Shown: positions 27,769-36,851, counted from the first letter of the stretch. The stretch: DNA of 64,000 nucleotides from Aggregatilineales bacterium (GCA_030834905.1 JAUQWZ010000002.1:62001-126000), one strand, 5' to 3'. Program-made: numbers and translations. The notes: a model not told the origin generated them from the sequence alone.

Positions 27769-28517
27769 GCGATTCAACACTCAATACGATTGTCGAAATG
27801 ACCCGAACGCTGGGACAGCCCGGACTCAATTACGTCATCATTGGAGAGGGGAATACCTCCTGCCGCATTGATGAGGACTCGTTCTGGATAAAAGCCAGCG
27901 GGCGCGGAATGTCCAACATCCAGCCGGATGGATTCGTGGCGGTGCGGCTCGCGCCGGTGCTGGAACTACTGGAGTCGTCGCTTTCGGGGCAGGCGGTAGG
28001 CGACGCGGTGAAGGCGGCGCTGGTCGATCCGGCTGTTACGGCGAAGCCTTCGGTGGAAGCGACCTTCCATGCGGCGCTGCTGGCGGACTGCGGCGTAAGC
28101 TGCATCGCGCATACCCACCCGGTCGCCGTGAACCAGATTTTATGCAGCAGCCGCGCCGAGCAGTTCGCCGCGAATCGGATGTTTCCCGATGAAGTGGTGC
28201 TGTGCGGTCCGCGTTCGGTCTTTGTCCCCTATGCTGATCCCGGGCTGCCGCTGGCGCGCGCCATCCGCCAGCGGGCGCGGGCGTATATCGAGGCGGAAGG
28301 CGAATCGCCAAAAGTTATTCTAATGGCAAATCACGGGCTGATCGCCCTCGGACAAACGCCGGTGGACGCGCTCAACATTACCGCCATGTGCGTCAAGGCG
28401 GCGGCTATTTTCGCGGGTGCCTGCGCGGTGGGCGAGCCGGTCTTTATGTCGCCGCAGGATGTCGCTCACATTTACCGCCGCCCGGACGAAATCTACCGCC
28501 GCAATATGTTCCTCTAA
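27765..28517 (+). CDS. Class II aldolase (fuculose-1-phosphate aldolase-like)
   Basis: 250 residues, stand-alone class II aldolase/adducin fold. GEGNTSCRI is the phosphate loop, EATFHAALLADCG holds a ligand, CIAHTHPVAVN and LMANHGLIAL give the zinc histidines. A second aldolase beside the bifunctional one suggests the operon handles another deoxysugar such as fucose, or that this enzyme acts as an epimerase. Coupled to rhaB through the four-base overlap. Confidence 0.85.
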   Translation: MSDSTLNTIVEMTRTLGQPGLNYVIIGEGNTSCRIDEDSFWIKASGRGMSNIQPDGFVAVRLAPVLELLESSLSGQAVGDAVKAALVDPAVTAKPSVEATFHAALLADCGVSCIAHTHPVAVNQILCSSRAEQFAANRMFPDEVVLCGPRSVFVPYADPGLPLARAIRQRARAYIEAEGESPKVILMANHGLIALGQTPVDALNITAMCVKAAAIFAGACAVGEPVFMSPQDVAHIYRRPDEIYRRNMFL

Positions 28518-28555
28518 ACAAAAGCGCGAGATGTGGGCAGCCCCACATCTCGCGC
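28517..28555 (-). terminator. Terminator between the rha operon and the ABC importer
   Basis: A perfect 14-bp stem (28524-28537 with 28542-28555) and four-base loop. Read leftward it ends in TTTTGTTT, so it best terminates the importer operon; it may also stop rightward transcription from the aldolase. Confidence 0.8.
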
Positions 28556-28589
28556 ATCGGGTTTCTGATTTAAGGCGGCGAGCCTGAAG

Positions 28590-29507
28590 CTAGTCCTTCG
28601 CCGTCGGGTCGAAAGCGTCGCGGACGCCGTCGCCAATCACGTACAGGCACAGCACTGTCAGGAAAATCATCAGACCGGGCATGATCACCAGATGCGCGCC
28701 GCGTGTGAAGAACGACTGCGCGTTGGTGAGCATGTTGCCCCAGCTTGGCGTCGGCGGCTTGATGCCCAGACCGAGGAAGCTGAGGGCGGCTTCTGCCAGG
28801 ATGAGGCTGCCGATGTCAATCGCCATCGTCACGACGATGACGGAGAACAGATTCGGCAGAATGTGCGAGAACATGATCCGCAGCGGCGATGCGCCGATGG
28901 CGCGGGCGCTGATGACGTACTCGCGTTCGCGCAGGGAGAACGTTTCGCCGCGCACCAGACGAGTCGTGCTCGTCCAGCCAAGCAAGCCCAGCACCAGGAT
29001 CAGTGTCAGGGTAGGGGAGCTTGAACTGTTCAGCATAACCGCCGAGACGATCAGCAGCAGGAACAATGACGGAATTGAGGTCAGCGTGGCGATCATCCAG
29101 TTGACGATGTCATCGACAAAGCCGCCGAAATAGCCGGTGACAATGCCCAGGCTGACGCCGATGGTGATCGAGAGGATCGCGGCGAGCACGCCAACGCTGA
29201 GGGATACCTGTCCCGCGTACATCAGGCGCGCCAGATGATCACGTCCCAGGTCGTCGGTGCCGAGGATGTGCCCTTCAGCGCCAATCGGCAGGAATGTCCG
29301 TGATGCGTCGGTTCGCGTTGCGCTCACGTCCAGCCAGCTTGTGGTGATGGGTGCCGTGAACGAGAGAAATACGAGCATGAAGAGAATGAACATCGCGATG
29401 AGCGTGAGCTTATCACGCTTCAGGCGGCGCAGCGCCAGCCGAGTCAGCGATTCGCCGACCTGTGCATTCCGCTTCTGTACGTTGAGTTTTGCGACTGTGG
29501 TTGCCAT
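28590..29507 (-). CDS. ABC transporter permease, DppC/OppC type
   Basis: 305 residues with a cytoplasmic N-terminus and about six TM helices. The signature EAA loop reads YVISARAIGASPLRIMFSHILPNL, as in dipeptide/oligopeptide permeases; an N-terminal OppC segment precedes the first helix. Pairs with the DppB-type permease 17 bases upstream. The ATPase subunits are not in the window. Confidence 0.92.
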   Translation of the reverse strand: MATTVAKLNVQKRNAQVGESLTRLALRRLKRDKLTLIAMFILFMLVFLSFTAPITTSWLDVSATRTDASRTFLPIGAEGHILGTDDLGRDHLARLMYAGQVSLSVGVLAAILSITIGVSLGIVTGYFGGFVDDIVNWMIATLTSIPSLFLLLIVSAVMLNSSSSPTLTLILVLGLLGWTSTTRLVRGETFSLREREYVISARAIGASPLRIMFSHILPNLFSVIVVTMAIDIGSLILAEAALSFLGLGIKPPTPSWGNMLTNAQSFFTRGAHLVIMPGLMIFLTVLCLYVIGDGVRDAFDPTAKD

Positions 29508-29524
29508 CGTCTTTCTGCCTTCTC

Positions 29525-30601
29525 TTAGTCGAACCGGATGCGTGGATCGATGACAGCGTAAAAGATGTCAGACAGAATGTAGCCGAGCATCGTGGCAATC
29601 GCTCCAATAATGACTACTGCCATGACCACCGGATAATCGAGGGATTTCACCGCCTCGACTCCGAAGCGTCCCAGACCGGGCCACGAGAAGATCGTCTCTG
29701 TGATGGCGGCACCAGCCAGCAGACCGGTGATGGCGGGTCCCAGGAACGTCGCCAGCGGGATCAATGCGTTGCGAGCGCCGTGTTTGAACCAGACAATTCG
29801 AGACGCCAGCCCTTTGGAGGTTGCCGTTCGCATGTAGTCCTGGCTCATGACGTCGAGCATGGAGGCGCGCATATAACGGGAATAAATGGCAATTGCGCCG
29901 GTTGAGAGTACGAACGTCGGCAGAATAAGGTATTGCAGCCGTTCGTAAATGGGCGGAATGCCGCCGGTTAGCGCGGGCGGGGTGCGTCCTCCCATCGGGA
30001 GTACTCCCATCCACGAACCGAAGATGAGGATCAGAATGAGTCCTAACCAGAATATCGGGATGGCATTAAAGCAAACCGCCATGACCCGGGTGACGTTATC
30101 AAACCAGCCGCCTTTCCGCACCGCAGCCAGAATGCCGACCGGAACCCCGATGGCTACTCCAAAGAAGAGTGCCGAAGCGCCCAGTTCGAGCGTTGCTGCG
30201 ACGCGCTCGCCGATCATGCCCATCACGTCGCGCCGGTAGAAGAACGAGCGTCCGAAGTCACCGCGGATGATGCCTCTGCGCATCCCCGGCGGTTCCGGCT
30301 CGCCGTCGCCGTTGGCGTCAAGTGGAAGCAGGAATGAACTATCGGCGACACCATCTCCATCGCTGTCCCAGCGCATCCAATCGTCACCTGCCAGCCAGCG
30401 CAGGTATTGAATGGGCCACGGATCGTTGACACCAAGCTGCGCGGCAACACGTTCGCGCTGCTGCGGGGTAGTGCGCGGGTCAAAGGTCAGGGCGGCGACA
30501 GGACCACCAGGGGCGGCAGTCATCAGGAGATAAGAGAAAATCGTGATTCCAAAAAAGGTTGGAATCGACTGGATCAAACGTCGGAGCGTATACTTGAGCA
30601 T
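29525..30601 (-). CDS. ABC transporter permease, DppB/OppB type
   Basis: 358 residues. TLRRLIQSIPTFFGITIFSY is the standard DppB N-terminus; the EAA loop is YMRTATSKGLASRIVWFKHG, and the C-terminal FYAVIDPRIRFD is typical. An insert of about 45 residues between the first helices (GDDWMRWDSDGDGVADSSF) resembles an EF-hand-like calcium loop, unusual for this subunit. Middle gene of the importer operon. Confidence 0.92.
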   Translation of the reverse strand: MLKYTLRRLIQSIPTFFGITIFSYLLMTAAPGGPVAALTFDPRTTPQQRERVAAQLGVNDPWPIQYLRWLAGDDWMRWDSDGDGVADSSFLLPLDANGDGEPEPPGMRRGIIRGDFGRSFFYRRDVMGMIGERVAATLELGASALFFGVAIGVPVGILAAVRKGGWFDNVTRVMAVCFNAIPIFWLGLILILIFGSWMGVLPMGGRTPPALTGGIPPIYERLQYLILPTFVLSTGAIAIYSRYMRASMLDVMSQDYMRTATSKGLASRIVWFKHGARNALIPLATFLGPAITGLLAGAAITETIFSWPGLGRFGVEAVKSLDYPVVMAVVIIGAIATMLGYILSDIFYAVIDPRIRFD

Positions 30602-30708
30602 GGCTTACGTTACTTCTCACTTAAAGCGCGGAACTGTTTTGGTCGTTCTGGCGCTTTCCCGGGATGAATTGTGCGCAGGGAAGCAGTGTTTCCTGCAATA
30701 CTGACAAA

Positions 30709-30731
30709 GGGGGGAGGACATGCCTCCCCCC
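30709..30731 (-). promoter_or_regulatory. Intercistronic stem-loop between binding protein and permeases
   Basis: Nine-base stem GGGGGGAGG/CCTCCCCCC, five-base loop, followed leftward by only TTTG. It lies between the binding-protein stop and the permease start, where such hairpins commonly protect the upstream message or partly terminate, giving more binding protein than permease. Confidence 0.65.
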
Positions 30732-30746
30732 AGGGTAAAAATCAGA

Positions 30747-32489
30747 CTACGGGGTAGCCACGCTCCAGGTATCGACGTTCCAGTACAACTGGGACGGATA
30801 CGGACCGAAGCCTTCAACAGCACCACCAGCCGCATACATACCGTTAATTGCAAACATCGGGATGTAGGGCAGATCCTGCTGGAAGATTTCCTGCATCTGA
30901 CCGTACAGCTCTGCACGCTCGGCGGGATCGCAGCCGGGCAGCGCCTTCGCCTGGTTATTCAGCGCCACGAATTCGGGGTTTGAATAGGAGGTGAAGTTGC
31001 TGCCAGCGCCGACGACGTCCGACGCGGGCGTGAACAACTGGGTGGCATCCGGATCGTCAGGATAGCCGTTGCGCCAGCCGAGGATCAGCGAGTCAAATGT
31101 CTGGCTGTCCATGATATCCAGCAGCGTGTTGAAGTCGATGGTCTGGAAATCGACCTGGACGCCAACCTGCGCCAACTGGTCCTGAACCAGCGTACCGATA
31201 GCTTCACGACGGGTGTTGCCTTCATTGGTGTACAGGGTGAAGGTAAACGGAGCGCCGTCTTCAGCGAACATCGCGCCGTGTGCTTCACGCACGCCGTCGC
31301 CATCTTCGTCGATCCAACCAGCGGCTTCAAGCGCAGCGCTGGCAGCTTCGGGGTCAAACACAATCGTCGGCAGCTCGGAGGCATATGCCCACGACGCCGG
31401 GATGATGAACGAGGTCATGCGCTCGCCTTCACCAAACACGGCAGCGCTGATGATCGAGTCCACGTCAATCGCCTGCGCCAGCGCCTGACGAACAGCCACG
31501 TCACCGAAGATCGGGTGGTTGCCCTGGTCAATTGGCTGACCACTCTCGTCCAGACCGTTCTGTGGATTGCCGGGGTCGGCGAGGTTCAGCGCCAGGTAGT
31601 CCCAGGAGTTGCCGGGATAGTCGTATGCCTGCACGCCTTCGGCAGCGCGGATGTCGGTGCGGCGGGACACGTCAGGACCATCAATGACGTTGGTTTCGCC
31701 AGCCAGGAACTGCTCCACCATCACGGTCTGATCGGGCACGTTGCGATAGATGAAGCCTTCCGACTGCACGCCATTGGCGGCATCAGCATAGTCTTCATTG
31801 GCAAGCAGGGAAACCTGCTCGCCGGGGCGGAATTCGCTGAACAGGAACACGCCGCCGCCAACGCTCGGGCTGAGGTTGAATTCGGCATCGTTCAGGTCTG
31901 CGACATCTTCGGGGAGGACGTGCGCCGGAGCCGGATACAGCACGCCTGCGTTACCCAGGGCGGTGCATTCCGCGCTGGCAAACGTCACGACAACAGTGTT
32001 GTCATCGGGCGCTTCCACGCTCAGAATACCGGTTTCGCCGGTGGGGTCAATCACGAAGGACAGCGGGGTATCGACAATACCCTCAGCGCCAGCCTGGATA
32101 GCGGTCCAGGTATAGATGACGTCGCCAGCGGTGATCGGCGTGCCATCGCTCCATGACATGTCGCTGCGCAGATTAAAGGTATAAACCGTACCGTCTTCCG
32201 AGATTTCCCAGTCCTGGACAATCGCGCCACCCGCGAGCGGCGGGTCCGACGGCACGATCACTGCCTGGGAGGGGTCAACTGCCACAAAACCGGGGTAAAT
32301 GAACGCGGTGATGCGGCGGCTGGCGGTGTCGCTGGCGATGATCGGGTTGAACGTCGCCGGGTCGCCACCGAGGTTCCCCTCGATGATGATGCCACCGTCA
32401 CCATCCTGCGCGGCGAGTGGGGCAACGGCGAGAGCACCAACCATGACCAGGAGGGCGCCTAACACCAAATACCGAACTAATGCCTTCAT
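30747..32489 (-). CDS. ABC transporter substrate-binding protein, family 5 (peptide type)
   Basis: 580 residues. Signal peptide MKALVRYLVLGALLVMV with cleavage near APLAAQ. The SBP_bac_5 fold is shown by GGAIVQDWEISEDGTVYTF, LRSDMSWSDGTPITAGDV and late YPDDPDATQLF. Family members carry di- and oligopeptides, nickel or oligosaccharides. The neighbouring rha genes make a sugar cargo conceivable, but the operons are separate and convergent. The ATG at 32489 starts the signal peptide and has GGAGTGA upstream; the 18 extra residues possible upstream do not fit. Confidence 0.92.
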   Translation of the reverse strand: MKALVRYLVLGALLVMVGALAVAPLAAQDGDGGIIIEGNLGGDPATFNPIIASDTASRRITAFIYPGFVAVDPSQAVIVPSDPPLAGGAIVQDWEISEDGTVYTFNLRSDMSWSDGTPITAGDVIYTWTAIQAGAEGIVDTPLSFVIDPTGETGILSVEAPDDNTVVVTFASAECTALGNAGVLYPAPAHVLPEDVADLNDAEFNLSPSVGGGVFLFSEFRPGEQVSLLANEDYADAANGVQSEGFIYRNVPDQTVMVEQFLAGETNVIDGPDVSRRTDIRAAEGVQAYDYPGNSWDYLALNLADPGNPQNGLDESGQPIDQGNHPIFGDVAVRQALAQAIDVDSIISAAVFGEGERMTSFIIPASWAYASELPTIVFDPEAASAALEAAGWIDEDGDGVREAHGAMFAEDGAPFTFTLYTNEGNTRREAIGTLVQDQLAQVGVQVDFQTIDFNTLLDIMDSQTFDSLILGWRNGYPDDPDATQLFTPASDVVGAGSNFTSYSNPEFVALNNQAKALPGCDPAERAELYGQMQEIFQQDLPYIPMFAINGMYAAGGAVEGFGPYPSQLYWNVDTWSVATP

Positions 32490-32670
32490 GTGTGCTTCAC
32501 TCCTTGTAACTACTATAAATTTACAGCGCTGCCATGTGTCCATATCTTGCGGGAACTAATGGTACAGATCGAGGTCAGTTACACTCTTTACTACTTCCAA
32601 CGCAAGAAGGTTCAATTTGCAGCGTATGTATTCTAACAATCTGAAAACAATTAAGCTAGGACGTTTTGAC

Positions 32671-32699
32671 AAAAAAAGCCCACCAGTGGTTGGTGGGCT
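32671..32699 (-). terminator. Terminator of the tRNA-Pro gene
   Basis: Read leftward, an eight- to nine-base stem (32677-32685 with 32691-32699) is followed by seven T. It lies about 70 bases past the tRNA 3' end. Confidence 0.85.
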
Positions 32700-32767
32700 G
32701 GGTTGTGTGACACTTTCACCTGTTCCTGGCACTCTGGTTGAGTATAAATGTCAACACAACCTGATTG

Positions 32768-32841
32768 TCGGGGCGCCCGGATTCGAACCGGGGGCCTCTT
32801 GCACCCCATGCAAGCGCGCTACCAGGCTGCGCCACGCCCCG
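32768..32841 (-). tRNA. tRNA-Pro (anticodon GGG)
   Basis: 74 bases fold into a cloverleaf: acceptor CGGGGCG/CGCCCCG with the C1-G72 pair usual for bacterial tRNA-Pro, D arm GCGCAGCCTGGTAGCGC, anticodon stem CTTGC/GCAAG around loop ATGGGGT, and TpsiC arm with GGTTCGAATCC. Discriminator A; the 3' CCA is not encoded. Confidence 0.95.
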
Positions 32842-32856
32842 CTTAGATACTGGCGA

Positions 32857-32885
32857 AGTATACTTGAGCGCGAGGCACTATGCAA
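32857..32885 (-). promoter_or_regulatory. Promoter of tRNA-Pro
   Basis: On the minus strand TTGCAT, 17 bases, TATACT, ending 15 bases before the tRNA 5' end. Confidence 0.75.
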
Positions 32886-32908
32886 GCCAGAATTGCCGCG
32901 ACAAATTC

Positions 32909-32955
32909 CGTAGAGGCGCAGCATGCTGCGCCCCTGCATGACCGCGATTTTCCCC
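32909..32955. repeat. Dispersed palindrome plus 31-base conserved arm
   Basis: GTAGAGGCGCAGCATGCTGC continues into a non-palindromic arm. Positions 32925-32955 match 47000-47030 at 30 of 31 bases. The rest of the 32956-33093 gap shows only a TACACT at 33043 that might serve the next gene, and two TAACGG repeats (33017, 33038). Confidence 0.7.
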
Positions 32956-33093
32956 CTTCATTGCCGCCACCGAGGTGACTTCCGAGCAATTATTTCATAA
33001 TGGGGCTGGCGAACTGTAACGGCACATACCGAAACTTAACGGTACACTTAAGGATAGCCAGTTGCTTTACCGTTCCCAGGTAGGAGGACCCTT

Positions 33094-35202
33094 ATGAGCA
33101 ACTTCCCTTCGCCGATGCCAAAGCCCGCTTCGGCTGGTACGGCACAGACAGCGATTGCTAACACACGGCAGGCATTCGTGAATATACGCAACGGACCTGG
33201 AACGCAGTATCGTGATATTGGCGATCTGCGTAACTTCACCCTCGTGTCGCACTTCCCGGCAAGCCGAACCAGCGATGGCTGGGTGTGGATCGAGCAGTAC
33301 GGCATTGGTGGGTGGGTTTCGACCAGCGTCATCAATTTTGAGAATGTCTCCGCGAAGCCTCCTATCACGTCGCAGACGACCCCTTATGACAATCAGGTTG
33401 CCGTCTGGCATTGGCGCGGCGACTCTATTGGCGAGAACTCAATTGAAGAAGTTGCCCGAACCATCAAGACTTACGCGCCGCACGTGACCCAGGTGTGGGT
33501 GAAATCCAGCGACTACACCCCGCAGGCGGGCGCGCAGTGGATGGGCTATTGGGATACCAAACGCAACCTCGCCATCGACGGACCATCCAGTATAGACCGC
33601 TGGGTTCAGACGCTGTCGCAGTTTGGGCTTGAGCTGCACCTGTGGTGTGTGCCGCGCGGGCTTGATGTGAATGCTGAGACAAATCTCATTATCCAGGCGT
33701 GCAGCCGTCCGGGTGTGAAGTCGATGATTCTGGACGTTGAACCCTATGCCGGGTTCTGGTCGGGTGGGCAGGCGGGCATTCGCCCGTTCATGACCAAAAT
33801 CCGCCGCGCCATCCCCGGCTCGTTTCACATGGGCATTTCGGTTGATCCGCGGTCGCATCATTATGACAGCATTTTCCCGCAGGAATGGTCGCCGTTTGTC
33901 AACAGCGTTCATCCGCAGGTGTACTGGGAAACTATGCGCCGGGAAGCCGAAAGCGTGCTGGAAGAAACCTATCGCGTCTGGGGCAGCTATGGCAAGCCGA
34001 TTATTCCCGCGCTGCAAGGCGATGCCGACGCGAGCAGCATTGAATCTGCTCATACGCTCGCCACGCAGCGACACGGGGCGCGTGGATTAAGCTGGTGGCG
34101 CTTCGGCGTCATCGGTCCGGTAGAGTGGCGCGCCGTCAACCGCCCGATCCAGGTCGGAACGCCGCCGCCAGCGCCACCGCCAACGGTCGTTTATGGCGAG
34201 GAACAGGTGATCAAGCCGGGCGACAGCGGCTACAACACGTTCTCCTTCACCGGACAGCAGGACTTGCAGACGTTTCAGGGAACGTGGGGCTGGCAGGTCT
34301 ACTATAAAGCGACCGAAGCGCAGATCAGCAAAGCGGCTGCCAGGTGGGCTGCCAGATTGACTGAAAGCGGCAAATATGAAGTCGCGGCATTTGTGCCAGC
34401 GCGCCACGCCACTACCCAGAACGCCCGCTATAAGATTCACGGTGTTCGGGGTTCATCCACCGAAGTGCTGGTGACGCTGGATCAGGAGGCGCACAGCAAT
34501 AAGTGGGTTTCGCTGGGAGTTTTTGACATCGACGTGAAAGCCATCAATTCCGGCACCGTCTTTGTGAACGATCTGACCGGCGAATCAGGCAGAGAGATCG
34601 CTTTTGACGCCATGCGCTGGCGCAAGGTGATCGAAGTGCCGGGCGATGGCGTGCCCGTCCAGCCGGGCTACGCCGATGGCTATGACGCCCCGATTGGCAC
34701 CGCTGCCGAGCGCCGCTCGGCGAAGGTCTGGCCCGGACAATGGCTCGATGCCAGCCCGTTTGGGCGGCTCTATTTTGTCGGCACTGCCAGCGAAGCCTAC
34801 CACACTGGAGCCGACCTGAACCTGCCGCGCGATGCCGACGCGCACACGCCGGTCTATTCGGCAGCAAGCGGCATCGTCACCTTCTCGGCGCGGCTGGCAA
34901 CCTGGGGCAATGTCGTCATCATCAAACACGATCCACTACCGGGCAGCGGCATGGTCATGTACGGGCGGTATGCCCACGTTGAGAGCATGAATGTCTCCGT
35001 TGGGCAGCGCGTCGCGCGCGGCGAACAGATCGCCAATGTGGGCAACGCCTACGGTCGTTATGCCTACCATCTGCACTTTGACCTCAGCCCGACCAACATT
35101 TTGGAACTGAACCCGCCGCATTGGCCCAAGAAAGACCGGGATACGTTGTTCCGCAACTACGTCGATCCGCAGGAGTTCATCGCCAATAATCGCCCACGCT
35201 AG
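33094..35202 (+). CDS. SH3 / TIM-barrel / golvesin-like / M23 multidomain protein
   Basis: 702 residues. An SH3b-like domain at about 18-82 (RQAFVNIRNGPGTQYRDIG). A glycosidase-like TIM barrel at about 85-350 (WVKSSDYTPQAGAQW, LILDVEPYAGFW-like strand, VHPQVYWET, WWRFG). A golvesin C-terminal-like beta domain at about 380-515. An M23 metallopeptidase at about 560-690 with zinc ligands His570/Asp574 and the HxH pair His659/His661. This set should bind and cut peptidoglycan or a related polymer, yet no signal peptide or TM helix is visible at the N-terminus (MSNFPSPMPKPASAGTAQ). It may leave by a non-Sec route or by lysis. AGGAGG precedes the ATG. Confidence 0.82.
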   Translation: MSNFPSPMPKPASAGTAQTAIANTRQAFVNIRNGPGTQYRDIGDLRNFTLVSHFPASRTSDGWVWIEQYGIGGWVSTSVINFENVSAKPPITSQTTPYDNQVAVWHWRGDSIGENSIEEVARTIKTYAPHVTQVWVKSSDYTPQAGAQWMGYWDTKRNLAIDGPSSIDRWVQTLSQFGLELHLWCVPRGLDVNAETNLIIQACSRPGVKSMILDVEPYAGFWSGGQAGIRPFMTKIRRAIPGSFHMGISVDPRSHHYDSIFPQEWSPFVNSVHPQVYWETMRREAESVLEETYRVWGSYGKPIIPALQGDADASSIESAHTLATQRHGARGLSWWRFGVIGPVEWRAVNRPIQVGTPPPAPPPTVVYGEEQVIKPGDSGYNTFSFTGQQDLQTFQGTWGWQVYYKATEAQISKAAARWAARLTESGKYEVAAFVPARHATTQNARYKIHGVRGSSTEVLVTLDQEAHSNKWVSLGVFDIDVKAINSGTVFVNDLTGESGREIAFDAMRWRKVIEVPGDGVPVQPGYADGYDAPIGTAAERRSAKVWPGQWLDASPFGRLYFVGTASEAYHTGADLNLPRDADAHTPVYSAASGIVTFSARLATWGNVVIIKHDPLPGSGMVMYGRYAHVESMNVSVGQRVARGEQIANVGNAYGRYAYHLHFDLSPTNILELNPPHWPKKDRDTLFRNYVDPQEFIANNRPR

Positions 35203-35233
35203 ATCATGGTGGTAAATTCAGCCGGAAAAGCAG

Positions 35234-35260
35234 CAGGGCGCACTGATGTGCGCCCTGTTT
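35234..35260 (+). terminator. Terminator after the M23 multidomain gene
   Basis: Ten-base stem (35234-35243 with 35248-35257), four-base loop, then TTTCTGTCT. Lies between convergent genes. Confidence 0.7.
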
Positions 35261-35294
35261 CTGTCTGAATACCTGCCGATACTGGCAAACGGTC

Positions 35295-36371
35295 TTATTT
35301 GCCGCTTCCAACCGTCACGCTGATGTCAAATTCGCCCAGGTCGCTGTCGTCAAAAAAGAAGCCCAGGGCTGAAACAAGGATGAGATGGGTGCCGGATTCG
35401 GTCACATCATACTCAATGGCTGGATTCAATTCATCGCTGTCGTCGTTGTAGTCGAGCCACTCGCCGTCGGCACTGAAGAGTGTCAGCATCAGGTCAGTGC
35501 TGCCCAGCGCTTCGGCGGCGATGGTGAGCGTCTGACCTTCTTCAGCCTCAAATGAGTAGTAATGTTCGGTCGCGTCCTGCGTGATTTCGCCGCGCGCAGC
35601 TTCGCCTGCGGTGAGTGGAATCGGCTCCACTTCGGCGATCTGCAGCGAATAGCTGCCGGTGTCATCGAAGTAGCCGGCGACTGTGATCGTGTAGAGTCCA
35701 CTTTCGGTGATCAGTTCGGGTCCGACCTGCGAATTGGTGCCATCGCCGAAGTCGTCGTTGTACATCTGAAAGGTATCCTGTCCAGCGGCAGGATCAATGG
35801 TCAGCACTGTATCGAAGTCGTCTGACTGGAGCGAGGCGACGATGAGCTGCCCCGCTTCGAGTTCAACGAAATAATACGCCTGCGGCGCATCTTCGCTCGT
35901 CTCGTCTTCTACCTCGCCGCCGATCTCAAGTATCACCACTTCCGGGGCGGTCAGGCTTAGCGTAAACTCGGCGGTTTCTTCGGGAATGTCGCCGCGAACA
36001 TAGCTGTAGGTGCTGACGCCGATAAGATAGGTGCCGTCTTCGGGCAGCACGAAAGCGGGAATGCGCGACGAATAGATAGAAGCGGCATCATCATTGCTGG
36101 CAACAACGTCGCCGTTGGCATCTGCCAGCAGCAGATAGCCGTCCGTGTCTTCAAATTCCAGGCTGATGCTGACGATATCGCCCGCTGCCCCCTCAAATGA
36201 GTAGGCGACGATAGGATTGTCTTCATCCAGTTCGCCCGTGATTTCGTCTCCGGTGGCAATGGTATCCACTGCTTCCGGGATCTTGACGTCATCCTGCGCG
36301 AATACAACGGTGACAGCGGTCAAAGCGAAGATGGTCAAAAGCAGACCGATCAGCTTAACAACAGGTTTCAT
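35295..36371 (-). CDS. Secreted protein with PPC-like beta domains
   Basis: 358 residues. Signal peptide (MKPVVKLIGLLLTIFALTAV, cleavage near VFAQ). At least three pre-peptidase C-terminal-like beta sandwiches repeat the pattern Y-S-F-E/x-A-E..G-D/Q..(S/T)-I and L-L-x-D-A-x-G-x-x-V (about 55-140, 155-250, 260-355). They are strongly acidic and no catalytic domain is present. Such domains are usually attached to proteases; here they stand alone, so an adhesive or matrix role is possible. Start chosen at the signal peptide (36371). Confidence 0.78.
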   Translation of the reverse strand: MKPVVKLIGLLLTIFALTAVTVVFAQDDVKIPEAVDTIATGDEITGELDEDNPIVAYSFEGAAGDIVSISLEFEDTDGYLLLADANGDVVASNDDAASIYSSRIPAFVLPEDGTYLIGVSTYSYVRGDIPEETAEFTLSLTAPEVVILEIGGEVEDETSEDAPQAYYFVELEAGQLIVASLQSDDFDTVLTIDPAAGQDTFQMYNDDFGDGTNSQVGPELITESGLYTITVAGYFDDTGSYSLQIAEVEPIPLTAGEAARGEITQDATEHYYSFEAEEGQTLTIAAEALGSTDLMLTLFSADGEWLDYNDDSDELNPAIEYDVTESGTHLILVSALGFFFDDSDLGEFDISVTVGSGK

Positions 36372-36497
36372 TATGAGGAAAACTCCTGAATATGCAAAGG
36401 TAAGCACGATTTACCAGCCACCAACTTGTGAACCGGCAGGGCGGAGATTATACGCAGGCAAACCGAGCATTGCTGTAAAATTGTGCTAAAAACAGTG

Positions 36498-36524
36498 TAA
36501 AAAAAAAGCAGCCTTGCGGCTGCC
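36498..36524 (-). terminator. Terminator of the DUF59 gene
   Basis: Stem GCAGCC (36508-36513) with GGCTGC (36518-36523); read leftward it is followed by a run of nine T. Confidence 0.85.
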
Positions 36525-36545
36525 TTCGGACGGTACTGCGACGTG

Positions 36546-36851
36546 CTAGAATAGACCCCAGTCGTCGGCAGCGCCTTCTTCCATCATGCTGGGATCCCAC
36601 ATCTCCAATCCCATTTCGATAGTGGTTGGCGTACCCAGATACTCCTGGGCGGCACGTCGTGACTGTTCGAGCAGCTGCGGGGCGTAGGGGCAGAAGGGGG
36701 TCGTCATAATCATGACGATGTGCCCGCGATCCGGCTCAATTTCGACACTGCGCAAAAGCCCCAGTTCGATGACATTCATGCCAATTTCGGGGTCGATGAC
36801 CACGCGCAGCGCTTCGCGCAGTCCTTCTTCTGTTTTGACTTGTTGCGACAT
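36546..36851 (-). CDS. MIP18/DUF59-family Fe-S assembly protein
   Basis: 101 residues, one MIP18 (DUF59) domain: LREALRVVIDPEIGMNVIELGLLRSVEIE, then TTPFCPYAPQLLEQSRRAAQ with the conserved reactive-site Cys. SufT-like and PaaD-like members support maturation of Fe-S proteins. Divergent from sufC, which supports that role. Start ATG has GAGGA seven bases upstream; a minus-strand TTGCCG/16/TAGAAT at 36880-36907 may be its promoter. Confidence 0.88.
   Translation of the reverse strand: MSQQVKTEEGLREALRVVIDPEIGMNVIELGLLRSVEIEPDRGHIVMIMTTPFCPYAPQLLEQSRRAAQEYLGTPTTIEMGLEMWDPSMMEEGAADDWGLF

Noticed and set aside
32617..32913. A small plus-strand frame over tRNA-Pro
   Set aside because: It translates through a tRNA gene and its terminator; no RBS.
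33010..33060. Direct repeat TAACGG at 33017 and 33038 as an operator
   Set aside because: Only six bases and two copies; could easily be chance. Kept as a remark, not a feature.
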